A DNA stretch of 54,982 nucleotides from Pseudomonas sp. ZH-FAD (GTDB lineage: Bacteria > Pseudomonadota > Gammaproteobacteria > Pseudomonadales > Pseudomonadaceae). The notes below the pieces were generated by a model, which saw nothing but the letters and a program-made list of their open reading frames with translations, was not told where the DNA came from and did no database searches. Position 1 is the first letter of the stretch. Each line of letters starts with the position of its first letter. The translations under genes were made by a program, and so were the position numbers. Below are positions 7,208-13,861 of the stretch, piece after piece. The stretch is taken from contig NZ_PGLR01000040.1 in assembly GCF_002803095.1 (NCBI RefSeq), positions 1-54,982 on the forward strand, written 5' to 3'.

Positions 7208-7549
7208 GTGAAAATCCTGAAGGAACAGACCATCTGCGAATGGAAGAATGTTGCCCCTCAAAAACCAGAGAGCGGCTCAAAACTTGGAATCGCTCTAAGC
7301 ACCTTGGGACAGCTTCCAATTAACGGGCTGAGGTATAAACCAGAGAGTGGCACTAATGGCTGGTACATATGGTGCGGCACCGAGATATCGGACGCTGACG
7401 ATTTCTTTTCTCCGTTGCATATAGAACACATCGACAGCTATCTTCCAGAGGTGACCGGGTATCTTGATTTACCTGCCGGTTACCGCTTTCAGATTGACGG
7501 CAATAATTTCGAAGACGTATGGTTTGATCCCGAGTTACTCAATGCATAA
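7208..7549 (+). CDS. Cassette 4: hypothetical protein, possibly Imm33/DUF2185-like
   Basis: About 113 residues from a GTG start, with CGGAG 8 bases upstream. An in-frame ATG at 7187 lies inside the attC core site and has no ribosome-binding site. The central block WYIWCGTEISDADDFFSPLH, then LPEVTGYLDLPAGYRF and EDVWFDPELL, resembles small proteins often carried by cassettes and annotated as Imm33-like; this assignment is from memory and tentative. No signal peptide. The stop TAA lies inside the R'' site of attC4, showing how tightly the cassette is packed. Confidence 0.72.
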   Translation: MKILKEQTICEWKNVAPQKPESGSKLGIALSTLGQLPINGLRYKPESGTNGWYIWCGTEISDADDFFSPLHIEHIDSYLPEVTGYLDLPAGYRFQIDGNNFEDVWFDPELLNA

Positions 7550-7619
7550 CAGCTGGTTCAAATCGCTCGCTCCGCTCGCTGGGACGGACTAAAGCCCGCC
7601 CCTTAACCAAACGTTAGGT
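7544..7619 (+). repeat. attC4
   Basis: 76-bp attC. R'' GCATAAC (7544-7550) pairs with GTTATGC at 7184; R' is GTTAGGT (7613-7619). Carries CTCGCTCCGCTCGCTGGGAC in place of the TTCGCTTCGCTCACT version, a compensated variant of the same stem. Confidence 0.92.
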
Positions 7620-7625
7620 AACCAC

Positions 7626-8117
7626 ATGCAGCATCAGTACCAGTTGCACTACACGCCAAAAATTCTGAGAGCGGCTGCTGTGACATTTTTCAAGCAGCTA
7701 ATAGGCCCAACATTCCCACTTTTGCTTATTACTCTAGCGTCTTACGCTCTTTGGCAGTTTACGATTGGCAACAGGTCTTGGCTCATAGGGGCAACGGCAG
7801 GAGCGATATTGGTTGTAGTATCAATAATACTCTCACTATTCATCGGGCACTTAAAACATGCCTCTAAAACTGCAACAGAGTTGGAGAAAAGCCCAACCAC
7901 ACTAACAATTGCAGAAGCTGACATTTGTTTCAAATCTGCATTGGGAACAGCTGAAATACCGTGGTCTAACGTAGCAGCACTTCATCATAAAAAAGACTTT
8001 CTGTTTCTAAAGTTTAAGAGAGGGAGCTATATATCAATCCCCACCAGCTCTCTCGACGATGCGGGTATTAGCTTTATCAAAAGCACAGTCATTAAAAATG
8101 GCGGAAAGGTCACCTAA
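7626..8117 (+). CDS. Cassette 5: two-TM membrane protein, YcxB-like
   Basis: A 163-residue protein with two transmembrane segments at residues about 28-47 (PTFPLLLITLASYALWQFT) and 54-76, followed by a cytoplasmic beta-rich C-terminal domain with IPWSNVAALHHKKDFLFLKF and SYISIPTSSLDD. That pattern resembles YcxB-like C-terminal domains (bacterial PH-like). Function unknown. The ATG is 13 bases from the core site; TAACCAC before it gives no clear ribosome-binding site. The stop overlaps attC5. Confidence 0.75.
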   Translation: MQHQYQLHYTPKILRAAAVTFFKQLIGPTFPLLLITLASYALWQFTIGNRSWLIGATAGAILVVVSIILSLFIGHLKHASKTATELEKSPTTLTIAEADICFKSALGTAEIPWSNVAALHHKKDFLFLKFKRGSYISIPTSSLDDAGISFIKSTVIKNGGKVT

Positions 8118-8188
8118 CTAGTGGTTCAAGTCGTTCGCTTCGCTCACTCGGGACGGGCTAAAGCCCGCCCCTTAACCAAACGTTAGGC
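8112..8188 (+). repeat. attC5
   Basis: 77-bp attC. R'' ACCTAAC (8112-8118) pairs with GTTAGGT at 7613; R' is GTTAGGC (8182-8188). Confidence 0.92.
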
Positions 8189-8192
8189 CTTT

Positions 8193-8696
8193 ATGAGACA
8201 GATCGCTGTCAGCAATAAAAAATTAAGAGGTATACCTCGTCGCCTCCGGTCTCTGGAGAAATGGGCATCACGCTTTGAAGGATTCTCACGCCATCAATCG
8301 GCACCAAAAGAAAAGTATTTCAATTGGAAAATTCCAGTCCACTCAGCACTTGTGGAAGGCAACCAAACAACCATTGAAATCCAAGCATTTTGCGTTATGC
8401 AACTTTTGAGGGCAGCGAAATATTTAGCTGACGCAGCCCCTGACAATCCAAAAGGTTATTATCGGGTAGCCTGCTTGCTTACATGGCCTTGGTTACACCG
8501 GAGCGAAGTAACCATTTTCTACAGCCAGGATTACTACAAAGGTTTTCTTGGGGAACAGAACTCACTCGCACCAGAGCGTATATCTGAAAAGCTAGGGTTG
8601 CTGCTACCACAAAGCTTTATCGAACATGGCCACGACGTTACACAACCGGATGACGAGACAACTGTTCAATGGTGGTGCCTTGGCCAACAGGCCTAA
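8193..8696 (+). CDS. Cassette 6: DUF3916-like hypothetical protein
   Basis: A 167-residue soluble protein. The N-terminal KKLRGIPRRLRSLEKWA matches the opening of DUF3916 proteins; later segments YYRVACLLTWPWLHRSEVTIFY and a C-terminal WWCLGQ are visible. DUF3916 has no established function. The ATG lies 11 bases after the core site, with no Shine-Dalgarno sequence. The stop lies inside attC6. Confidence 0.72.
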   Translation: MRQIAVSNKKLRGIPRRLRSLEKWASRFEGFSRHQSAPKEKYFNWKIPVHSALVEGNQTTIEIQAFCVMQLLRAAKYLADAAPDNPKGYYRVACLLTWPWLHRSEVTIFYSQDYYKGFLGEQNSLAPERISEKLGLLLPQSFIEHGHDVTQPDDETTVQWWCLGQQA

Positions 8697-8766
8697 CAAC
8701 AGGTTCAAACCGTTCGCTTCGCTCACTGGGACGGGCTAAAGCCCGCCCCTTAACCAAACGTTAGAT
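8691..8766 (+). repeat. attC6
   Basis: 76-bp attC. R'' GCCTAAC (8691-8697) pairs with GTTAGGC at 8182; R' is GTTAGAT (8760-8766). Confidence 0.92.
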
Positions 8767-8770
8767 TTCA

Positions 8771-9243
8771 ATGAAAATGGAGTCACGGGTGAAAAATGTA
8801 CAAATATTTATAGTGATAGCCTTTGCTTTTTTTATAAATGGCTGCGCATCTCAGTACACCCCACCAACCTCTGGCTCGCAAGCAAAGGTAACATATATTT
8901 CCGAAGCAAATAACAATGCTTTGCAGGTATTTTATTTCAACTCGTACGAATGCAATAACCCCGAAATGATAAAATCTTTTAAACGATCTGAGACTAGGCA
9001 GCAGCACACGATATACGTTCGGGCCGGTAAGAAATTTATAAATACATTTCGTCTTCTTCAAACCTCCACTTCGCATTTAACGTGGTATTACTCTACAATC
9101 GAATTCACCCCCAAGAAAATGAAGAATACTTGATAACCCTACACGGTGAAACTTATGTCAAATCTAGCATTAAAAAACTTAAGGATAATAAATATAAGTT
9201 GATTGCAAACTTGACCAGGCCTGAGAGGAGTTGCACATGGTGA
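8771..9243 (+). pseudogene. Cassette 7: lipoprotein gene broken by a frameshift
   Basis: The frame from ATG 8771 encodes a signal peptide with lipobox (residues 12-25, FVIAFAFFINGC pattern with Cys at INGCAS), then YISEANNNALQVFYFNSYEC, and ends at 9133. The -1 frame continues directly from the CCCCC run at 9108-9112 with QENEEYLITLHGETYVKSSI and ends RPERSCTW at 9243. Both halves look like one roughly 157-residue lipoprotein with paired cysteines, and one extra C would restore it. Family not recognised. Base-call error or true inactivation cannot be told apart here. Confidence 0.6.
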
Positions 9244-9261
9244 GTATTGACCTGTAAAAAA

Positions 9262-9322
9262 ACCCAACAAATTGCTCAAAACTCCGGCAAGCCGGCTGGA
9301 CCTTCGTTGTGCAGCGTTAGAA
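9262..9322 (+). repeat. attC7, short divergent type
   Basis: 61-bp site: R'' ACCCAAC (9262-9268), L'' TGCTCAA, central TCCGGCAAGCCGGCTGGA, L' TTGTGCA, R' GTTAGAA (9316-9322). It lacks the pseudomonad-type sequence of attC1 to attC6. Its R'' does not match the left core site (GTTAGAT) of its cassette, so this cassette has diverged or recombined. Confidence 0.75.
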
Positions 9323-9329
9323 AACAAAC

Positions 9330-9365
9330 ATGGACAGGCGTCAGTCCTTAAAACACAAGACATGA
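9330..9365 (+). CDS. Cassette 8 leader mini-cistron, 11 residues
   Basis: Encodes MDRRQSLKHKT; the TGA overlaps the next ATG as ATGA (9362-9365). It corresponds codon for codon to the leader at 6814-6849, with three amino-acid changes, although the upstream attC sites are unrelated in sequence. Confidence 0.5.
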   Translation: MDRRQSLKHKT

Positions 9366-9616
9366 CAGTAACAATCAGCGTAGAAGATGGTGAATCAATT
9401 GAGGTTGCATTACGCAAGCTCAAGAAAAAGGTAAAGCACGAGACCGATCGGCGCTGGCACAAGCGAAGATTTGGTTATTACGAAAAACCATCAATATTGA
9501 AGCGCAAGGCAAAAAAGATGAAAGCGCTTTCAATACAGTCAGGTGGTAGTTTGTGGTTGAAAATTGGCCTTAAGGAACAATTTTCTAAAAGCGGTAAATT
9601 AGCTGCAGGGCGCTAG
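9362..9616 (+). CDS. Cassette 8: bS21-like ribosomal protein with C-terminal tail
   Basis: An 84-residue basic protein starting MTVTISVEDGESIEVALRK. The bS21 core (ALRKLKKK, RRFGYYEKPSILKRKAKK) is followed without interruption by a tail ending LKEQFSKSGKLAAGR, which the copy at 6846 has only in the -1 frame. The start at 9362, overlapping the leader peptide, is preferred over an upstream in-frame ATG at 9272 that lies inside attC7. It may be a ribosome-associated paralogue that alters translation; that is inference. The cassette lacks its own right attC: after the stop the sequence runs into the host repeat at about 9620, so the cassette end was lost. Confidence 0.78.
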   Translation: MTVTISVEDGESIEVALRKLKKKVKHETDRRWHKRRFGYYEKPSILKRKAKKMKALSIQSGGSLWLKIGLKEQFSKSGKLAAGR

Positions 9617-9775
9617 CAAGTGGCCCGGAAAGCCACCGCAAACGGTGGATGAAAAAAGCGTCGGCTACGCGCCCCGATCCACCCTACGCAGTGCCCACCT
9701 GGGTGGGCGACGCCATAGCTTTCAACAAAACGCGGCACCCGGAATAAACATCCCAAAACCCAACAACGCCCTCGC
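9617..9775. repeat. Right flank of the array: dispersed repeat and palindrome
   Basis: No gene. CCGCAAACGGTGGATGAAAAA (near 9636) is nearly the same as the sequence at about 5595, left of the array, in the same orientation. GCCCACCTGGGTGGGC (9693-9708) is a perfect 16-bp palindrome; it lies 3' of both the array and the anti-sigma gene and may act as a terminator, though it lacks a T-run. Confidence 0.6.
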
Positions 9776-10009
9776 TCACCCCTGATTACGCCGGTCCTGC
9801 GCCAGGCGCTCGGCCAGGGCGTCGAGTTCGGGCAATTCGTCCTCCGGCATCTGCCGGACCACCGCCTGGGTCAGTTTCATCTGGCGGATGAAGCGCCGGC
9901 AGTTGCCGCACATGGCCAGGTGCGCGCGTACGGCCAGGCGCTGGCGCAGGGTCAGTTGGCCGTCGAGATAATCGCTGGAATGAGCGACCAGTTCCTTGCA
10001 GGTCAGCAT
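9776..10009 (-). CDS. Zinc-finger anti-sigma factor (zf-HC2 type)
   Basis: A 77-residue protein starting MLTCKELVAHSSDYLDGQL. The pattern CKELV at the N-terminus, then HLAMCGNCRRF (HxxxCxxC), is the zinc-binding anti-sigma (ZAS/zf-HC2) domain. No transmembrane segment follows, so this is a soluble anti-sigma factor. Its start overlaps the end of the ECF sigma gene by 7 bases, the usual arrangement of a cognate pair. It is expected to hold the sigma factor inactive until a redox or metal signal. The next genes on this strand are the hvf operon, 4.5 kb away across the cassette array. Confidence 0.88.
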   Translation of the reverse strand: MLTCKELVAHSSDYLDGQLTLRQRLAVRAHLAMCGNCRRFIRQMKLTQAVVRQMPEDELPELDALAERLAQDRRNQG

Positions 10010-10605
10010 TGGCCTGTCTCCTCGAAATGTTCCAGGGTGGCGAAGACTTTCAGGCGTGCCCGGTGCAGCAGCACACGGGCATTGGAGAGGGAGATGTCGA
10101 GAAGATTACAGATCGCCTCCAGCTCCAGGCCCTGTCGCTCGCGTAGCACCAGCACGCTGGCCTGCAACTCGGACAGGCTGGCCAGGGTGTGTTCCAGGCA
10201 CTGGCGCAATTCGTCCTCGGTGAGCAGGGCTTCGGGGCTGTCCTGATGCCAGGCATGTGGCGCCAGCAGCCAGTGGCCGTCATCGGCGAAACGCTCGTCG
10301 CCGACCGTGCCGTGCGGCGCGGCCAGGTCGTCGAGCAGCACCTCGCGGCGGTTGTGCTTGAGACGGGTCTTGGCGGTGTTGGCGGTGATGGTCAGCAGCC
10401 AGGTCTTGAGACTGGAGCGCCCCTGAAAGCCACCTAAGCTGCGCACCACGGCGAGCCAGGCATCCTGCACCACCTCATCAGCGTGACGACTGCCGACGAT
10501 GGCGTAGGCCACCGCGCGCATCGCCCCCTGGTAGCGAGCTACCAGCTCGCGATAGGCCGTCTGCTCACCGGCGAGCAGACGATCCAACAGTTCGGTATCG
10601 GACAT
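10003..10605 (-). CDS. ECF-family RNA polymerase sigma factor
   Basis: A 200-residue sigma-70 family protein. Region 2 spans about residues 20-85 (YRELVARYQGAMRAVAYAIV, then DEVVQDAWLAVVRSL). Region 4 spans about 135-190 (LSELQASVLVLRERQGLELE, then ISLSNARVLLHRARLKV). GGGAG lies 4 bases before the ATG. I recall a similar sigma gene beside the FabH-like gene in P. aeruginosa (PA3285/PA3286). Its probable targets include the TGTAACG-N15-CGTC promoter in front of hvfA at 5358-5385. A repeat element sits just upstream (10652-10792) and may have altered its own promoter. Confidence 0.92.
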   Translation of the reverse strand: MSDTELLDRLLAGEQTAYRELVARYQGAMRAVAYAIVGSRHADEVVQDAWLAVVRSLGGFQGRSSLKTWLLTITANTAKTRLKHNRREVLLDDLAAPHGTVGDERFADDGHWLLAPHAWHQDSPEALLTEDELRQCLEHTLASLSELQASVLVLRERQGLELEAICNLLDISLSNARVLLHRARLKVFATLEHFEETGQC

Positions 10606-10651
10606 AGAACTCCCATGGGTAGGGCCTTGCGCGCACGAGCAAACCCTGCAC

Positions 10652-10792
10652 GAACCTGTTCACGATCTGCTGCGCGTCGGCCATGCTGCGTTGAAACCAA
10701 CCTCAAAATGCTCATTTACAGCTCGTAAACTGCGCTTTTTCGGCTGTTTTCGCCTTGCCTGGCTCTAGCTCGCTAGATCGAGAAACAGGTTC
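10652..10792. repeat. MITE-like element with GAACCTGTT termini
   Basis: The 141-bp element begins GAACCTGTTCACGATCT and ends with the reverse complement of GAACCTGTTTCTCGATCT. The core AAAATGCTCATTTACAGC then CGTAAAC, followed by CTTTTTCGG and CCTTGCCTGG, is shared with the element at 2646-2835, although the termini differ. It lies between the fabH-like and sigma genes, 46 bases upstream of the sigma start. Confidence 0.6.
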
Positions 10793-10821
10793 TACGCGCG
10801 TCAGGCATTCCTACAGAGAGT

Positions 10822-11949
10822 TCAACGCTTGCGCAAAATTACACTGCCGATCGAATAACCGGCACCAAAGGAGCTTAGAACACCCAGGCTGCCCGCCGGC
10901 AGGTCGTCCTGATTCTTGTGCAGGGCGATCACCGAGCCGGCCGAGCTGGTGTTGGCGTAGGTGTCGAGAATCACCGGTGCCTCGTGCGGCTCGGCATCGC
11001 GGCCCAGCAGTTTGCGCGCGATCAGCAGGTTCATGTTGAGGTTGGCCTGGTGCAGCCAGAAGCGCTTGACGTCGCTGACGTTGAGCTGGTGCTCGGCCAG
11101 GTGCGCGGCGATCAGCTCGGCGACCATCGGGCAGACGTCCTTGAACACCTTGCGGCCTTCCTGCACGAACAGCTTGTCGCGCGCGCCGATGCCCTCTTCC
11201 GCGGCGCGATTGAGGAAGCCGAAGTTGTTGCGGATGTTGTTGGAGAACTGGGTCAGCAGCTTGGTGCCGACCACGTCGAACTGGTGCTTGGAGGTAGCCA
11301 GGTCGGCACGTTCGATGATCACCGCAGTGGCGGCGTCGCCGAAGATGAAGTGGCTGTCACGGTCACGGAAGTTGAGGTGGCCGGTGCAGATTTCCGGGTT
11401 GACCATGAGGATCGCGCGGGCCTGGCCGGTCTGGATCGAGGTGGTTGCAGCCTGAATGCCGAAGGTGGCCGAGGAGCAGGCCACGTTCATGTCATAGCCC
11501 CAGCCCTGGATGCCCAGCGCGGCCTGCACTTCGATGGCCACCGCCGGATAGGCGCGCTGCAAATTCGAGCAGGCGACGATCACCCCATCGATGTCGGCGA
11601 CGGTCTTGCCGGCGCGCTGCAGCGCCTCCTTGGCCGCGCCCACGGCCATTTCGCAGAGGATGCCCCACTCTTCGTTGGAACGCTCAGGGATACGCGGCAC
11701 CATGCGCAGCGGATCGAGAATGCCTTCCTTGTCGATGACGAAGCGGCTCTTGATGCCCGACGCCTTCTCGATGAAGCCCGTGCTGGATTCGCTCAGCGCC
11801 TCGACCTCACCGCGGGCGATGGCCTCGGCGTTGTCGGCGTTGAACTGCTGCACATAAGCATTGAAGGATGCCACCAGCTCGTCGTTGGAAATGCTGTTGG
11901 CCGGGGTATAGAGGCCGGTACCACTGATGACGACGTTATGCACGCTCAT
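10822..11949 (-). CDS. Beta-ketoacyl-ACP synthase III family protein, PA3286-like
   Basis: A 375-residue thiolase-fold enzyme related to FabH. The catalytic triad is visible: Cys in NVACSSATFG, His in FWLHQANLNM, Asn in TYANTSSAGS. It is longer than FabH (about 320 residues) and matches the P. aeruginosa PA3286 type, which condenses medium-chain acyl-CoA (C8) with malonyl-ACP and so shunts beta-oxidation intermediates into fatty acid synthesis. Substrate preference here is inferred from that similarity. It is the first gene of the minus-strand block with the ECF sigma pair; the 216-base gap, with a repeat in it, suggests separate transcription. Confidence 0.88.
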   Translation of the reverse strand: MSVHNVVISGTGLYTPANSISNDELVASFNAYVQQFNADNAEAIARGEVEALSESSTGFIEKASGIKSRFVIDKEGILDPLRMVPRIPERSNEEWGILCEMAVGAAKEALQRAGKTVADIDGVIVACSNLQRAYPAVAIEVQAALGIQGWGYDMNVACSSATFGIQAATTSIQTGQARAILMVNPEICTGHLNFRDRDSHFIFGDAATAVIIERADLATSKHQFDVVGTKLLTQFSNNIRNNFGFLNRAAEEGIGARDKLFVQEGRKVFKDVCPMVAELIAAHLAEHQLNVSDVKRFWLHQANLNMNLLIARKLLGRDAEPHEAPVILDTYANTSSAGSVIALHKNQDDLPAGSLGVLSSFGAGYSIGSVILRKR

Positions 11950-12180
11950 TCCTCTTCTCGGCCGCTGGCGGCCTCAGGCAGTAGGCCGGCGACAATGGCG
12001 CAGGCCGAAAATCGGGAGACTTGGGCCAAGCTCTTGCGACGGTTGGCTCCGGGCCACTGAGTGTGCCACAGGACGAGGAGGTTCGTCCTCAGCCCTTGAG
12101 AGTGTCTAGATGGACAGAACATGACCCAATATAGCCGTTTGGTCTAAAGTCTTATCTCGATCCGCGCACCTGGAGCTTGC

Positions 12181-13791
12181 ATGAACCTCTCCCTGCTCAG
12201 CCGCTACGCATTCTTCGCCTTCTGCGTGCTGTTCACCCTGGCCAGCCTACCCTTCCTTGGCCATGAATGGCTGTGGCCGTTCACCCTGCTCAGCGGCGTG
12301 CTCAGCCTGATCGGCATCGGCGATCTGCTACAGACGCGCCATGCGGTGCGGCGCAACTATCCGGTCCTCGGCAACATTCGTTATCTGGTCGAAGGCATTC
12401 GCCCGGAAATCCGTCAGTACCTGCTCGAAGGTGACGCCGAACAACTGCCTTTCTCCCGCGCCCAGCGCTCGCTGGTGTATTCCCGCGCCAAGAACGAAGG
12501 CGCCGACAAACCTTTCGGCACCTTGAGCGATGTGTACCAGAACGGCTTCGAGTTCATCAGCCACTCGATGCGCCCGGCGCCGCTGACCGACCCTTGCAGC
12601 TTTCGCGTGGAGATTGGCGGGCCGCAGTGCAGCCAGCCGTACTCGGCTTCGCTGTTCAACATCTCGGCAATGAGCTTCGGTTCGCTCAGCGCCAACGCCA
12701 TTCGCGCGCTCAACGAAGGGGCGAAACTCGGCGAGTTCTACCACGACACCGGCGAAGGCAGCATCAGCCCTTACCACCGCGAGCACGGCGGCGATCTGGT
12801 CTGGGAACTGGGCAGCGGCTATTTCGGCTGCCGCGCCTCGGACGGTCGCTTCGACCCCGAGCGTTTCGCCGCCCAGGCCGCCAGCCCGCAGGTGAAGATG
12901 ATCGAGATCAAGCTCAGCCAGGGCGCCAAACCGGGCCATGGCGGCATCCTGCCCAAGCACAAGGTCACTGAGGAAATCGCCAACACCCGCGGCGTACCGA
13001 TGGGTGAGGACTGCATCTCGCCCTCGCGTCATAGCGCCTTCTCCACGCCGACCGAGCTGCTGCAGTTCATCGCCCAGCTACGCGAGCTGTCCGGCGGCAA
13101 GCCGGTCGGTTTCAAATTCTGCCTGGGCCATCCCTGGGAGTTCATGGGCATCGTCAAGGCGATGCTGGAGACCGGCATCCTGCCCGACTTCATCGTCGTC
13201 GACGGCAAGGAAGGCGGCACCGGTGCGGCGCCGCTGGAGTTCACCGATCACCTGGGCGTGCCGCTGCGCGAAGGGCTGCTGTTCGTGCATAACACCCTGG
13301 TCGGCAGCAACCTGCGCGACAAGATCAAGCTCGGTGCCAGCGGCAAGATCGTCAGCGCTTTCGATATCGCCCGCGTGCTGGCCATCGGCGCCGACTGGGC
13401 CAACTCGGCGCGCGGCTTCATGTTCGCCATCGGCTGCATCCAGAGCCAAAGCTGCCACACCAACAAGTGCCCTACCGGCGTGGCTACGCAAGACCCACTG
13501 CGCCAGCGCGCCCTGGTGGTGGAGGACAAAGCCCAGCGCGTCTACAACTTCCACCGCAACACGCTCAAGGCGCTGGCCGAAATGCTCGCTGCTGCAGGCC
13601 TCGACCACCCGGCGCAGATCGATGCCAAGCACCTGGTGCAGCGCATGTCGGCTACCGAGATCAAGTTGTTCGCTCAGCAGCACGTGTTTCTCGCGCCGGG
13701 CGAGTTGCTCAGCGGCCAGATCGCAGGGGAGTTCTACGAACGCATGTGGCGCATGGCGCGCGCCGACAGTTTCGAGCCGGCACCGGCCTGA
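12181..13791 (+). CDS. FMN-binding glutamate-synthase-family protein, membrane-anchored
   Basis: A 536-residue protein. Two hydrophobic segments at residues about 8-25 and 32-50 anchor it in the membrane. Residues about 150-480 form the glutamate synthase central/FMN barrel (Glu_synthase): FNISAMSFGSLSANAIRALN, GAKPGHGGILP, VVDGKEGGTGAAPLEFTDH. A CxxxxxxxCP iron-sulfur-like motif follows (SQSCHTNKCPTG). It lacks the amidotransferase and GXGXG domains, so it is not a complete GltB; true substrate unknown. GGAG lies 5 bases before the ATG. Confidence 0.88.
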   Translation: MNLSLLSRYAFFAFCVLFTLASLPFLGHEWLWPFTLLSGVLSLIGIGDLLQTRHAVRRNYPVLGNIRYLVEGIRPEIRQYLLEGDAEQLPFSRAQRSLVYSRAKNEGADKPFGTLSDVYQNGFEFISHSMRPAPLTDPCSFRVEIGGPQCSQPYSASLFNISAMSFGSLSANAIRALNEGAKLGEFYHDTGEGSISPYHREHGGDLVWELGSGYFGCRASDGRFDPERFAAQAASPQVKMIEIKLSQGAKPGHGGILPKHKVTEEIANTRGVPMGEDCISPSRHSAFSTPTELLQFIAQLRELSGGKPVGFKFCLGHPWEFMGIVKAMLETGILPDFIVVDGKEGGTGAAPLEFTDHLGVPLREGLLFVHNTLVGSNLRDKIKLGASGKIVSAFDIARVLAIGADWANSARGFMFAIGCIQSQSCHTNKCPTGVATQDPLRQRALVVEDKAQRVYNFHRNTLKALAEMLAAAGLDHPAQIDAKHLVQRMSATEIKLFAQQHVFLAPGELLSGQIAGEFYERMWRMARADSFEPAPA

Positions 13792-13861
13792 GCGGCCGTC
13801 GCCCAGTCTGCTACGGCCAAGCTCGGCGCGGCATCGCTTAACGTCATGAACCGGTGACCGC

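Larger units (their letters stand above)
5883..9616 (+). mobile_element. Integron gene-cassette array (CALIN-like, no integrase seen)
   Basis: Eight cassettes are delimited by seven attC sites, all in the same orientation (GTTRRRY core at the right). Six attC sites are near-identical, 76-78 bp, with a strong central stem (GGGACGGGCTAAAGCCCGCCC type) and the CCAAACGTTAG end typical of pseudomonad chromosomal integrons. For cassettes 1 to 6, the left core site and the right R'' site are reverse complements (for example GTTATAT at 5883 with ATATAAC at 6339), the hallmark of integrated circular cassettes. DNA is visibly AT-richer than the flanks. No tyrosine recombinase gene lies in the window, and the last cassette has no attC. 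Confidence 0.93.

Noticed and set aside
6339..8766. CRISPR array suggested by regularly repeated near-identical 76-bp units
   Set aside because: The repeats are too long, lie between ORFs of varied length, and have attC core sites; they are integron attC sites.
9272..9361. Upstream in-frame start for the second bS21-like gene
   Set aside because: It would start inside attC7 and add residues absent from the other copy; the ATGA-coupled start is conserved in both cassettes.
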